A stretch of DNA of 64,000 nt from Cellulomonas sp. ES6 (GTDB lineage Bacteria > Actinomycetota > Actinomycetes > Actinomycetales > Cellulomonadaceae): NCBI RefSeq assembly GCF_030053835.1, contig NZ_CP125655.1, positions 1,488,001 to 1,552,000 on the forward strand, written 5' to 3'. Below the pieces are notes generated by a model that saw only the letters and a program-made list of their open reading frames with translations, was not told the origin of the DNA and made no database searches. The translations under genes and the position numbers were made by a program. The first letter of the stretch is position 1, and each line of letters opens with the position of its first letter. Positions 41,133-48,549 of the stretch are shown here, piece after piece.

Positions 41133-41417
41133 TCAGACGCCGGGATCGAGCCACATCCCCCATCCGAGGCCGCCCAGCGTCACGAGCAGCACCGCGAGAG
41201 CCCACCCTGCCGCGACCAGCTGGCGACCCGGTGCCGGGTCGAGCCGCCACCGGTGCACCGCGGCGCCGAACGGCCACGTGAGGAGCCAGCCCAGGATCAG
41301 CGCGACCCCGGCCACGACGCCGTGGGGCTCGCCGCCGAGCAGGAGCACGAGACCGATGAGGAGCACCGGGGCCGCGATCACCGGCCACAGCGTCCCGCCC
41401 GCCAGCAGCGACTTCAC
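41133..41417 (-). CDS. Small integral membrane protein
   Basis: 94 residues with three hydrophobic helices (LWPVIAAPVLLIGLVLLLGG, GVVAGVALILGWLLTWPFG, LVAAGWALAVLLVTLGGLGW) and short loops. GTG at 41417 follows GGAG. Function unknown. It lies alone between the DUF6226-like gene and the phosphate transport pair. Confidence 0.65.
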   Translation of the reverse strand: MKSLLAGGTLWPVIAAPVLLIGLVLLLGGEPHGVVAGVALILGWLLTWPFGAAVHRWRLDPAPGRQLVAAGWALAVLLVTLGGLGWGMWLDPGV

Positions 41418-41586
41418 ACCACTCCGTCCACCGACCACCGCCCCGCGCCTGGGGTCCGGGCGACCATACCGATGCTCCCGACGGTGCGGCCGGGGACCAT
41501 CGCCGACCGGTTGCTGCCCGACCCGCCGCGGGCACCTCGGGACTCCGCGCCCGGCGCCGACCTCCGGTCGCGCAGCCCTCGCCCCC

Positions 41587-42210
41587 TCACGTCCCGCGCT
41601 TGATCGCCGCGGTCGCCAGGTGGTCCGCCGCCTCCGACAGCCGGATCCCCACGATGTCGAGCCGCCGCAGCACCTCGCGGCGGCGGAGCGTGGAGTCGTC
41701 GAGCGGCTCGGCCAGCAGGCGGGACATGGCCGTCTGGTAGTGCGCGCGCACCGGGGTCTTCTTGGCCGCGAGCGCCGCGACCGCCACCCGACCGACGTCG
41801 TCGCGCAGGCACGCCGTGGCACGGGCGAGCGCGCGCACGCCGTCGCGGATCTGCTCGAGCACGGGCACGCCGTCCGCGCCGGGGGCGACCCCGTACAGGT
41901 CGACCTCGCGGACGTAGTCGCGCAGGTTGTCCAGCACGTCGTCGACGGCCCGCGAGTAGGTGAACAGGTCCTCACGGTCGAGGTAGCTGGTGAGCGCGCG
42001 CGTCAGCGACTCGACGACGTGCGCCCGCCAGGCGTCGCCCTCGTGCTCGACCGCCGCGACGGCCGCCCGCGCGTCGGCGACGCCGAGCGTGCCGCGGGTG
42101 AGCCGCAGCGCGATCGTCACGGCGTCCTCGGTCGCCCGGAGCTGGCCGGCGAGGCCGTCGACCAGGTCGTCCCGGGCGGCGCCCGAGATGCCGCGGACCA
42201 GCCGCCTCAC
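41587..42210 (-). CDS. DUF47 family (PhoU-like) accessory protein of the phosphate transporter
   Basis: 207 residues, all helical. EHEGDAWRAHVVESLTRALT (about 67) and LDREDLFTYSRAVDDVLDNL (about 89) are the paired E(x)D-type metal/phosphate motifs of DUF47/PhoU-like proteins. These proteins are normally encoded with PiT permeases and are thought to modulate their activity. GTG at 42210 overlaps the PiT stop by four bases (GTGA), confirming co-translation. Confidence 0.85.
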   Translation of the reverse strand: MRRLVRGISGAARDDLVDGLAGQLRATEDAVTIALRLTRGTLGVADARAAVAAVEHEGDAWRAHVVESLTRALTSYLDREDLFTYSRAVDDVLDNLRDYVREVDLYGVAPGADGVPVLEQIRDGVRALARATACLRDDVGRVAVAALAAKKTPVRAHYQTAMSRLLAEPLDDSTLRRREVLRRLDIVGIRLSEAADHLATAAIKRGT

Positions 42211-43178
42211 CCGGCCCCGCGGCCGGCGGTCAGCCACGCGACGCCCGTCGCCACCAGGACGCTCGCGGGCACCGTCAGCACCCAGGCCAGCGCGACTCTT
42301 CCGGCGTACTCCCATCGGACTCTTCCTCTCCCTCGTGCGAGCCCGGCGCCCACGAGGGAGCCGGAGAGCGTCTGCGCCATGCCGACCGGGCTGCCGACGG
42401 CGGAGCTGGCGAGCATGACGGCGGCGGTCGTCGTCTGGGCGGTGACCGCGTCGAGGCCGCGGACCGCGAGGATGCCGCGGTTGACGGTCCGCTCCATGCG
42501 GCCGAGCCCGACGGCGGCGCCGGCGGTGAACAGCCCGGCGCAGAGCGCGAGCTGCCAGGCCACCGCGTCGACGGTCGCGGCTCCGGGCGCGGACGCCACG
42601 GCGACGATCGCCAGCAGCTTCTGGGCGTCGTTGGCGCCGAACGCGAGGCACAGCACGACGTAGGACGCGACGTGCCAGCGCCGCACGGCCGCCGGCGAGA
42701 CCCGGGACGCCGCGGACAGCCGGTGCACCAGGCCCGCGAGCGCGAGGCCGGCGAACGGCGCGGCCGCGACGAGCGCGAGCACGCGGCCGATCGCCGCCCA
42801 GCCCATCGCCTCCCCCGCCCCGAGGCCGCCGCCCGCGACGCCCGCGATGAGCGCGAGCGTGAGGCTGGTCGGCTGCCCCCACCGGCTCAGCACCCCGGTG
42901 ACGACGAGCGCGGCGACCACGGCGGCCAGGAACACCGCGCGCCCGGTCGCGGGGTCGCCGCCCGGCGGGACGAGCTCCCGCGCCACGGTCCGCGCCACGG
43001 CGGTCCCCAGGAGCGGCGGCGCCAGGGCGATCGCGCACCCGAGCACGAGCAGCGCCGCCCACGGGCGCCCGCCGTGCACGCGCAGGCTCGTCGCGGCGAT
43101 GGTCGCGCCGGCGTTGGAGCCGTACACCAGCGCGAGCACGCCCGCCGCGACCAGCAGGACGACCGACCCCTCGGGCAC
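42207..43178 (-). CDS. PiT family inorganic phosphate permease
   Basis: 323 residues with about nine membrane segments. Two copies of the PiT signature are visible: YGSNAGATIAATSLRVHGGR near residue 20 and LAFGANDAQKLLAIVAVASA near 185. They correspond to the conserved GANDxAN/T motifs, somewhat degenerate in the first copy. The family imports metal-phosphate driven by protons. GTG at 43178 follows AGAGGAG. Transcribed leftward together with the DUF47 gene and divergent from the UgpA-like gene, which is notable because that neighbour probably also serves phosphorus uptake. Confidence 0.88.
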   Translation of the reverse strand: MPEGSVVLLVAAGVLALVYGSNAGATIAATSLRVHGGRPWAALLVLGCAIALAPPLLGTAVARTVARELVPPGGDPATGRAVFLAAVVAALVVTGVLSRWGQPTSLTLALIAGVAGGGLGAGEAMGWAAIGRVLALVAAAPFAGLALAGLVHRLSAASRVSPAAVRRWHVASYVVLCLAFGANDAQKLLAIVAVASAPGAATVDAVAWQLALCAGLFTAGAAVGLGRMERTVNRGILAVRGLDAVTAQTTTAAVMLASSAVGSPVGMAQTLSGSLVGAGLARGRGRVRWEYAGRVALAWVLTVPASVLVATGVAWLTAGRGAG

Positions 43179-43195
43179 GGCGGCTCCTCTCGTGA

Positions 43196-43217
43196 TTTGC
43201 GTACGCGCTCTCGCAAA
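43196..43217. promoter_or_regulatory. Inverted repeat in the PiT / UgpA divergent region
   Basis: TTTGCG (43196-43201) and CGCAAA (43212-43217) are inverted around a 10-bp centre, 18 bp upstream of the PiT start. It could be a regulator site; no regulator can be assigned. Confidence 0.35.
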
Positions 43218-43229
43218 CGCCAGCGGGTG

Positions 43230-43258
43230 TTGTCGGATGCTACTCATGAGTGTACAGT
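43230..43258 (+). promoter_or_regulatory. Promoter of the Ugp-like operon with a palindrome in its spacer
   Basis: TTGTCG (43230-43235) and TACAGT (43253-43258) are 17 bp apart. The perfect palindrome ACTCATGAGT (43242-43251) fills the spacer and is a candidate binding site for the LacI protein encoded at 47321-48364. Confidence 0.5.
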
Positions 43259-43389
43259 CCGAGCCAAGCCGATCCGGTCACGCAGCAATGGTGCGGAATG
43301 ACGGGATGTCCATCTCGACCCGTTCTGGGTGGACCACACAGCATTTGTCGCGCCCGCGTCGCCGCGGGCCGGACACCCCCGGAGGATCC

Positions 43390-44319
43390 ATGCACGACGT
43401 CGTGGCGACGCGCCCCCGCAGCGGTCCGGAGCGGCTCCCGCGCCGGCCCCGCGGCCGGCCGCACGCCTGGGCCTACGCAGCGCTGGCGCCGACCGTGGTG
43501 GCGCTGCTGGCCTTCAACTACTGGCCGCTGCTGCGCACCGCGGTGCTCTCGTTCCAGAGCTCCGACCTGTTCGGCCGGCCCGCGGGCTTCGTCGGTGCCG
43601 ACAACTACACCGCGATGCTCGGGTCGCCGGACTTCCGCCGCACCCTGCTCGTCACGGCCGTGTTCGTGGTCCTGACCGTCGTCGGCAAGCTGCTGGTCGG
43701 GCTCGCGCTCGCCGTCCCGCTGTCCCGGCGGCTGCGCGGCACGGCGTTCTCGCGGGCGGCGGTGCTCATCCCGATGGCCGTGTCCGCCGCCGTCGCCGGC
43801 CTCGCGTTCCGGGCGCTCATGAGCCCGACGTACGGGCTGCTCGACCAGATCGCGATCGCGCTCACCGGCCGTCCCGCGGGCTGGCTGACCGAGCCGACCA
43901 CGGCGATGGTGTCGATCGTCGTCGTCGACGTCTGGATCTCGATCGGCTTCGTGACCCTGCTGCTCATCGCGGCGGTGGACGCCATCAGCGTCGAGGTCGA
44001 GGAGGCCGCGGCCCTGGACGGCGCCTCCCGCGCCCGGATGCTCCGCTCCATCACCCTGCCGCTCATCACGCCGACGCTGTTCTTCATCGTGGTGACGCAG
44101 TCCGTGCAGGCGATGCGGGAGTTCACGATCATCCAGGTCGTGACCGGCGGCGGCCCGGCGCGCGCCACCCAGACGCTCGTCTTCGACATCTGGGCGGAGG
44201 CGTTCGGCGGCACGGCCGACTACGGCGCCGCGTCCGCCCGCGGGATCGTCCTGCTGGTCGTCATCGCCGTGCTCACCGTCGTGCAGTTCGGCGTGCTCGA
44301 GCGGCGGGTGAACTACTGA
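43390..44319 (+). CDS. ABC transporter permease (UgpA-like), locus C
   Basis: 309 residues with six membrane helices. The EAA loop EVEEAAALDGASRARMLRSI lies near 215. FTIIQVVTGGGPARATQTLV is typical of first permeases for glycerol-3-phosphate and sugar importers. ATG at 43390 follows GGAGGATCC. Its stop overlaps the next start by one base (TGATG). The substrate assignment (glycerol phosphodiesters or similar) comes only from the neighbouring phosphoesterase genes. Confidence 0.88.
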   Translation: MHDVVATRPRSGPERLPRRPRGRPHAWAYAALAPTVVALLAFNYWPLLRTAVLSFQSSDLFGRPAGFVGADNYTAMLGSPDFRRTLLVTAVFVVLTVVGKLLVGLALAVPLSRRLRGTAFSRAAVLIPMAVSAAVAGLAFRALMSPTYGLLDQIAIALTGRPAGWLTEPTTAMVSIVVVDVWISIGFVTLLLIAAVDAISVEVEEAAALDGASRARMLRSITLPLITPTLFFIVVTQSVQAMREFTIIQVVTGGGPARATQTLVFDIWAEAFGGTADYGAASARGIVLLVVIAVLTVVQFGVLERRVNY

Positions 44320-45137
44320 TGCGCGCCCGGGCCGCCCACATCGCGCTGGTCGCCTACCTCGCGGTCGCGGCACTGCTCGTCGCCCTGCCCGTCCTGTACG
44401 TGGTGTTCGCGGCGCTCCGCCCCGGGCAGGCGCTGACCGGCACGTTCCGGGACGTGCTCCCGACCGACATCTCGCTCGAGAACTTCCAGGCCGCGCTCGG
44501 CCGGGCGCCGCTGCTGCGGCAGATGGTGAACTCCGGCGTCGTCACGCTCGCGCAGACCGCCGCCCAGGTGCTGACCGCGCTGCTCGCGGCCTACGCGCTG
44601 GTGTTCGGGCGCCTGCGCCGGCCGAACCTCGTGTTCGGGTTCGTGCTGCTCACCATGATGATCCCGGGCGAGACCATCCTCGTCGCGAACTACCTGACCA
44701 TCCGGTCGCTCGGCCTGTTCGACACGGTCGTCGCCGTGTTCCTGCCGTTCCTGGTCTCCGCGTACAACGTGTTCCTGCTCCGGCAGACGTTCCTGTCGTT
44801 CCCGAAGGAGATCCAGGAGGCCGCCGTCGTGGACGGCGCGGGCCCCATGCGGTTCCTGTTCGGGTTCCTGGTCCCGCTGTGCCGGCCGACCGTCGTCACG
44901 GTGACGCTCATGGCCGCGATCGCCGCCTGGAACGGGTACCTGTGGCCGCTCGTGGTGTCCGAGACCCCGGCGTCCCGCACCGTCCAGGTCGGCATCAAGA
45001 TCCTCACCGACGAATCCGGCACCGACCTCGGTGCGTCATTGGCGGGCGTCACCATCGCCGCCGTTCCCACCATCGTCCTCGTGCTCCTCGGCCAGCGATT
45101 CCTGGCCAAGGGTCTCACGCAGGGCTCGGTCAAATGA
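44319..45137 (+). CDS. ABC transporter permease (UgpE-like), locus C
   Basis: 272 residues, six membrane helices. The EAA loop is EIQEAAVVDGAGPMRFLFGF (about 165), and the C-terminus FLAKGLTQGSVK is the normal ending of second CUT1 permeases. The compact size with a very short cytoplasmic N-terminus is like UgpE. It is translationally coupled to the first permease, and the binding-protein gene starts 8 bp downstream. Confidence 0.88.
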   Translation: MRARAAHIALVAYLAVAALLVALPVLYVVFAALRPGQALTGTFRDVLPTDISLENFQAALGRAPLLRQMVNSGVVTLAQTAAQVLTALLAAYALVFGRLRRPNLVFGFVLLTMMIPGETILVANYLTIRSLGLFDTVVAVFLPFLVSAYNVFLLRQTFLSFPKEIQEAAVVDGAGPMRFLFGFLVPLCRPTVVTVTLMAAIAAWNGYLWPLVVSETPASRTVQVGIKILTDESGTDLGASLAGVTIAAVPTIVLVLLGQRFLAKGLTQGSVK

Positions 45138-45145
45138 GGAGAGGA

Positions 45146-46507
45146 ATGTCCACCATGCAGAGAATCCGAGGACGCAGGGCGCTGGGGGCGGCGGGGCTGC
45201 TCGCCGCGGGCGGGCTGGTGCTCGCCGCGTGCGGGTCGGCCGAGGACCCGGGCGACAGCGCCGGCGGCACGTCCGGCGGGGACGGCGACGGGGTGACGAT
45301 CGACTTCTGGTACTCCGTCAGCGGGGTGCCGGCGGACACCCTCACGGCCCTGGTCGACGAGTTCAACGAGGAGCACGACGACATCACCGTCAACGCGGTG
45401 TTCCAGGGCAGCTACGTCGACTCGATGGCCAAGCTCACCAACTCGGTGCAGTCCGGCGCGCTGCCCGACGTGGTCCAGGGCGGGGACACGTTCTCGACGT
45501 ACCTGAACGACACGGGCCTGACCGTCGCGCCCGGCGAGGTCGCCGGCGTGGACGGGACCACGTTCGACGGCGAGGACCTGGTGCCGGTGCTCGCCTCGTA
45601 CTACACGTTCGGCGGCGAGCTCACGTCGGTGCCGATCATGGTGTCCCAGCCGGTGGTGCTCTACAACACCGCGATGCTCGAGGCCGCGGGCGTCGACCCG
45701 GCCGACGCGCCCGGCAGCATCACCGAGCTGTTCGAGACGGCCACCGCGGTGCACGACGCGACCGGGACGGCGGGCCTCACGATGTTCCTCGACCCGTGGT
45801 GGTCCGAGCAGTTCACCGCGTCCGAGGGCCTGGAGTACTGCACGCCCGAGAACGGCGTCGGCGCCGAGCCGGCCGACGCGTTCCAGTACACGACCGACGC
45901 GCAGGTCGGCCTCTGGGAGCACCTGCAGCGCCTCGTCCAGGACGGCTCCATGCTCAACACCGGCACCGACGGCAGCGCGTCCCTCACCGCGTTCGCCGCC
46001 GAGGAGGCCGCGATCATGGTGCAGTCGTCGCGGATCTTCGGGGACGCCGAGCGGGCCGCCGCGTTCGACTTCGGCGTCTGGCCGCTCCCGGTCGGCAGCC
46101 CCGACGGCGGGGCCGTCCCCGGCGGCAACTCCGTGTGGCTGGTCGACGAGGGCAGCACCGACGAGAGCCGCGCCGCGTCGGCCACGTTCGTGCAGTACCT
46201 GGCCTCGCCCGAGGTGCAGGAGCGGATCTTCCTCGAGACCGGGTACCTCCCGACCTCGCAGGAGGCCCTCGCGTCCCTCGAGGGGCAGACCACGGACGTC
46301 CAGCAGGTCGCGCTCGACCAGCTCGCCCGGACCACCGACTCGGTGCCGAGCGCCGGCTGCCACACCGGGGCGATGAACGAGGCCCGCGACGCCGTGCGCA
46401 GCGCCATCGAGGCCGTCGTCGGCGGCGCGGACGTCGCCGCCACCTGGGCGGACGCGGAGCAGCGCGGCAACGACGCGATCGCGAGCTACCTGGACCGGCT
46501 CGGCTGA
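45146..46507 (+). CDS. Extracellular solute-binding lipoprotein (UgpB-like), locus C
   Basis: 453 residues. Signal peptide with lipobox VLAAC (Cys near residue 27), a Gly/Asp/Ser linker, then a family-1 binding fold. The start of the fold (IDFWYSVSGVPADTLTALVD, then VNAVFQGSYVDSMAKLTNSV) follows the pattern of UgpB glycerol-3-phosphate-binding proteins. PLPVGSPDGGAVPGGNSVWL is also typical of that group. ATG 45146 is preceded by AGGAGAGGA; ATG 45155 is an alternative. The gene order permease-permease-binding protein differs from loci A, B and D. A strong hairpin follows at 46525. Confidence 0.85.
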   Translation: MSTMQRIRGRRALGAAGLLAAGGLVLAACGSAEDPGDSAGGTSGGDGDGVTIDFWYSVSGVPADTLTALVDEFNEEHDDITVNAVFQGSYVDSMAKLTNSVQSGALPDVVQGGDTFSTYLNDTGLTVAPGEVAGVDGTTFDGEDLVPVLASYYTFGGELTSVPIMVSQPVVLYNTAMLEAAGVDPADAPGSITELFETATAVHDATGTAGLTMFLDPWWSEQFTASEGLEYCTPENGVGAEPADAFQYTTDAQVGLWEHLQRLVQDGSMLNTGTDGSASLTAFAAEEAAIMVQSSRIFGDAERAAAFDFGVWPLPVGSPDGGAVPGGNSVWLVDEGSTDESRAASATFVQYLASPEVQERIFLETGYLPTSQEALASLEGQTTDVQQVALDQLARTTDSVPSAGCHTGAMNEARDAVRSAIEAVVGGADVAATWADAEQRGNDAIASYLDRLG

Positions 46508-46524
46508 CGCCGGCCCTCTGGACC

Positions 46525-46558
46525 ACCGCGGGCCCGGGGCGTCGCCCGGGCCCGCGGT
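46525..46558 (+). terminator. Strong hairpin after the UgpB-like gene
   Basis: ACCGCGGGCCCGGG and CCCGGGCCCGCGGT form a perfect 14-bp stem with a 6-nt loop, starting 18 bp after the stop codon. No T-run. It may end or attenuate the transcript before the 2H phosphoesterase gene. Confidence 0.65.
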
Positions 46559-46623
46559 GCCGACCTCACCCCACCCCGCCCGCCCCACCCGCTCCCCCGC
46601 ACCGACCCCGAAGCGAGATCCCG

Positions 46624-47253
46624 ATGACCGAGCCCGTCTACGGCGTGTTCCTGCTCCCCGACCCGGTGACGTCCGCCGCCGTCACCACCGTGACCCTCGC
46701 CGTCGAGCGCCAGTTCGGCTTCGTGTCCGCCGGCCGGTTCCCGCCGCACGCCACGCTGGCCGGCTCGGTGCCGATCCGCGCGGAGGCGCCCGTCATCGAG
46801 GCCGCGCTGGACGTGGTGCTCCGCGACCGCGCCGGCTTCGACGTCCACCACAGCGGCATCGTCCGGCACGGCGCCGCCGTCACCTACGACGTCGACCGCC
46901 TGCCCGACGGCCGCCGCAACCAGGCGCTCGCCGACCTGGCCGTCGACGTCAACGCCGCCCTCGCCCCGCTCGCCCACGCCCTCGACGCCTACCTCGTGCA
47001 GCCGTTCGACCCGGAGCGGTTCCGGGCGCACATCTCGCTCGCGTCGCACGAGATGCGCACCCAGCCCCACCTCGGGGACGACGTCGAGGCGTTCGTCCGC
47101 GCCGTCCCGGCCCCGGCCGTGCCCGCGGTGTTCCCCGCGCGGCAGGTCGCGCTGTACGAGTTCCGGTCCGCCGGCTGGACGGGGCGCTGGTGGGAGACGC
47201 TGCAGTGGCGGCACCTGCGCACGTGGACGCTGACGGCGCCGCGGGCGTCCTGA
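46624..47253 (+). CDS. 2H phosphoesterase / 2-5 RNA ligase superfamily protein
   Basis: 209 residues. The two diagnostic His motifs are HATLAGS (about residue 43) and HISLAS (about residue 139), spaced as in 2H phosphoesterases, which hydrolyse or ligate 2',3'-cyclic or other phosphodiesters. No signal peptide, so intracellular. ATG at 46624 has only a weak GCGAGAT upstream. Its place behind a Ugp-like transporter suggests it may process an imported phosphodiester, but RNA or nucleotide substrates are equally possible. Confidence 0.78.
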   Translation: MTEPVYGVFLLPDPVTSAAVTTVTLAVERQFGFVSAGRFPPHATLAGSVPIRAEAPVIEAALDVVLRDRAGFDVHHSGIVRHGAAVTYDVDRLPDGRRNQALADLAVDVNAALAPLAHALDAYLVQPFDPERFRAHISLASHEMRTQPHLGDDVEAFVRAVPAPAVPAVFPARQVALYEFRSAGWTGRWWETLQWRHLRTWTLTAPRAS

Positions 47254-47320
47254 CGCCGGCCGCGGTGCGGGGTCGGCGGGGCGGGTCGGCGGGGCGGGTC
47301 GGAGGGACGCCGCCCCTAGC

Positions 47321-48364
47321 ATGGGCGACGTGAGCGACCCCGCCGGCGGACCGGCCCCGCGCCGTCCGATCACGGAGGAGTACCTGGCGCTGCGGCTCGG
47401 CGTCTCCCGGGCGACGGTGTCCCGCGCCCTGCACGGCACCGGCCGCGTGTCCGCCCCCACCCGGCGGCGCGTGCTCGAGATGGCCGACCGCGTGGGGTAC
47501 GTGCCCAACGTCATGGCGAGCGAGCTCGCCGCCGGCCGCACGCGCACCGTCGGGCTGCTGCTCCGGGACTCCTCCAACCCCGCCTACGGTCTGCTGCACG
47601 CCAGCCTCCAGGCCTCCGCGCACCGCCGCGGCATCGAGGTGCTCACCGTCACCGCCACCGGCGACATCGGCCCGTCGCGCCAGGTCGCCGGCCTGCGCCG
47701 CCTGCTCGGGATGCGCGTCAGCGGCCTGGTCGTCGCGACCGGCGACGTCCCGTCGGAGCACCTGCTGCCGTTCCGGGACGCCGTGCCGATGATCCGCGCC
47801 GGCCGCCCCGAGTCCGACCCCGAGATCCACGCGGTCGCCTACGACGAGGCGCACCACGCCCGGCTGCTCGTCGAGCACGTCCTGTCCCGGGGGCACCGGC
47901 GCGTCGCCGTCCTCACCCCCGACCGCGAGGTGTCCCTGCCCGAGTCGGTGCGCGCGTCGAGCGCCACCGGCCTGCTGGAGGCCGCGGGCGCCGAGCCGGT
48001 GCCCGTACCCGTCCGCGAGACCACCGACGGCGTCGCGCGCGTGCTCGAGCTGGCCCGCCACGGCGTGGTGACCGCCGTGATGTGCCCGACCGACCTGCGG
48101 GCTCTCGAGGTGCTGCGGCAGGCCCGCGCGCGCGGCGTGCCCGTGCCCGACGACCTGTCCGTGACCGGCTGCGACGGCGTGCTGCCCGGGCTGGACCTCA
48201 TCGGGCTCACCAGCGTCCGGCTGCCCGTCGAGGAGCTCGCCGACCAGGTGGTGGGGCACCTCGCCCGGCTCATGCAGGGCGAACCCGAGGAGCCGGTGCA
48301 CGAGTCGCTGCGCGGCGAGCTGCTGGAGCACGGCTCGGTCGGTCGCGTGGCCGTCGACGACTGA
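47321..48364 (+). CDS. LacI family transcriptional regulator, locus C
   Basis: 347 residues. Helix-turn-helix ITEEYLALRLGVSRATVSRA (about 17-36), preceded by a short Pro/Ala-rich leader. Effector domain with VGLLLRDSSNPAYGLLHASL, VVATGDVPSEHLLPF and LSVTGCDGVLPGLDLIGLTS. ATG 47321 and GTG 47330 are possible starts. It follows the 2H gene by 67 bp on the same strand, unlike the divergent LacI genes of loci A, B and D. Likely regulator of the locus C transporter. Confidence 0.9.
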   Translation: MGDVSDPAGGPAPRRPITEEYLALRLGVSRATVSRALHGTGRVSAPTRRRVLEMADRVGYVPNVMASELAAGRTRTVGLLLRDSSNPAYGLLHASLQASAHRRGIEVLTVTATGDIGPSRQVAGLRRLLGMRVSGLVVATGDVPSEHLLPFRDAVPMIRAGRPESDPEIHAVAYDEAHHARLLVEHVLSRGHRRVAVLTPDREVSLPESVRASSATGLLEAAGAEPVPVPVRETTDGVARVLELARHGVVTAVMCPTDLRALEVLRQARARGVPVPDDLSVTGCDGVLPGLDLIGLTSVRLPVEELADQVVGHLARLMQGEPEEPVHESLRGELLEHGSVGRVAVDD

Positions 48365-48549
48365 TCGCTACCTCACCGGTCGCGCCCCGGCTGACGACCT
48401 GTCGTCATCCGTGGGAACTCCCCTCGGAGGCTCCGACGGTGCGCACCTAGCGTCGCGGGCGTCGGTCCCCCGCCGGACGCGCGGCCCGGTGCCGGGCGGC
48501 CCGCGGCGGCACCGACGCGCTGATCACTGCGACGAGCGAGGGAGCCGTC

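Noticed and set aside
44690..46588. Long minus-strand open frame opposite the UgpE/UgpB-like genes
   Set aside because: It is a shadow of the plus-strand transport genes, which have clear motifs, signal peptide and ribosome sites.
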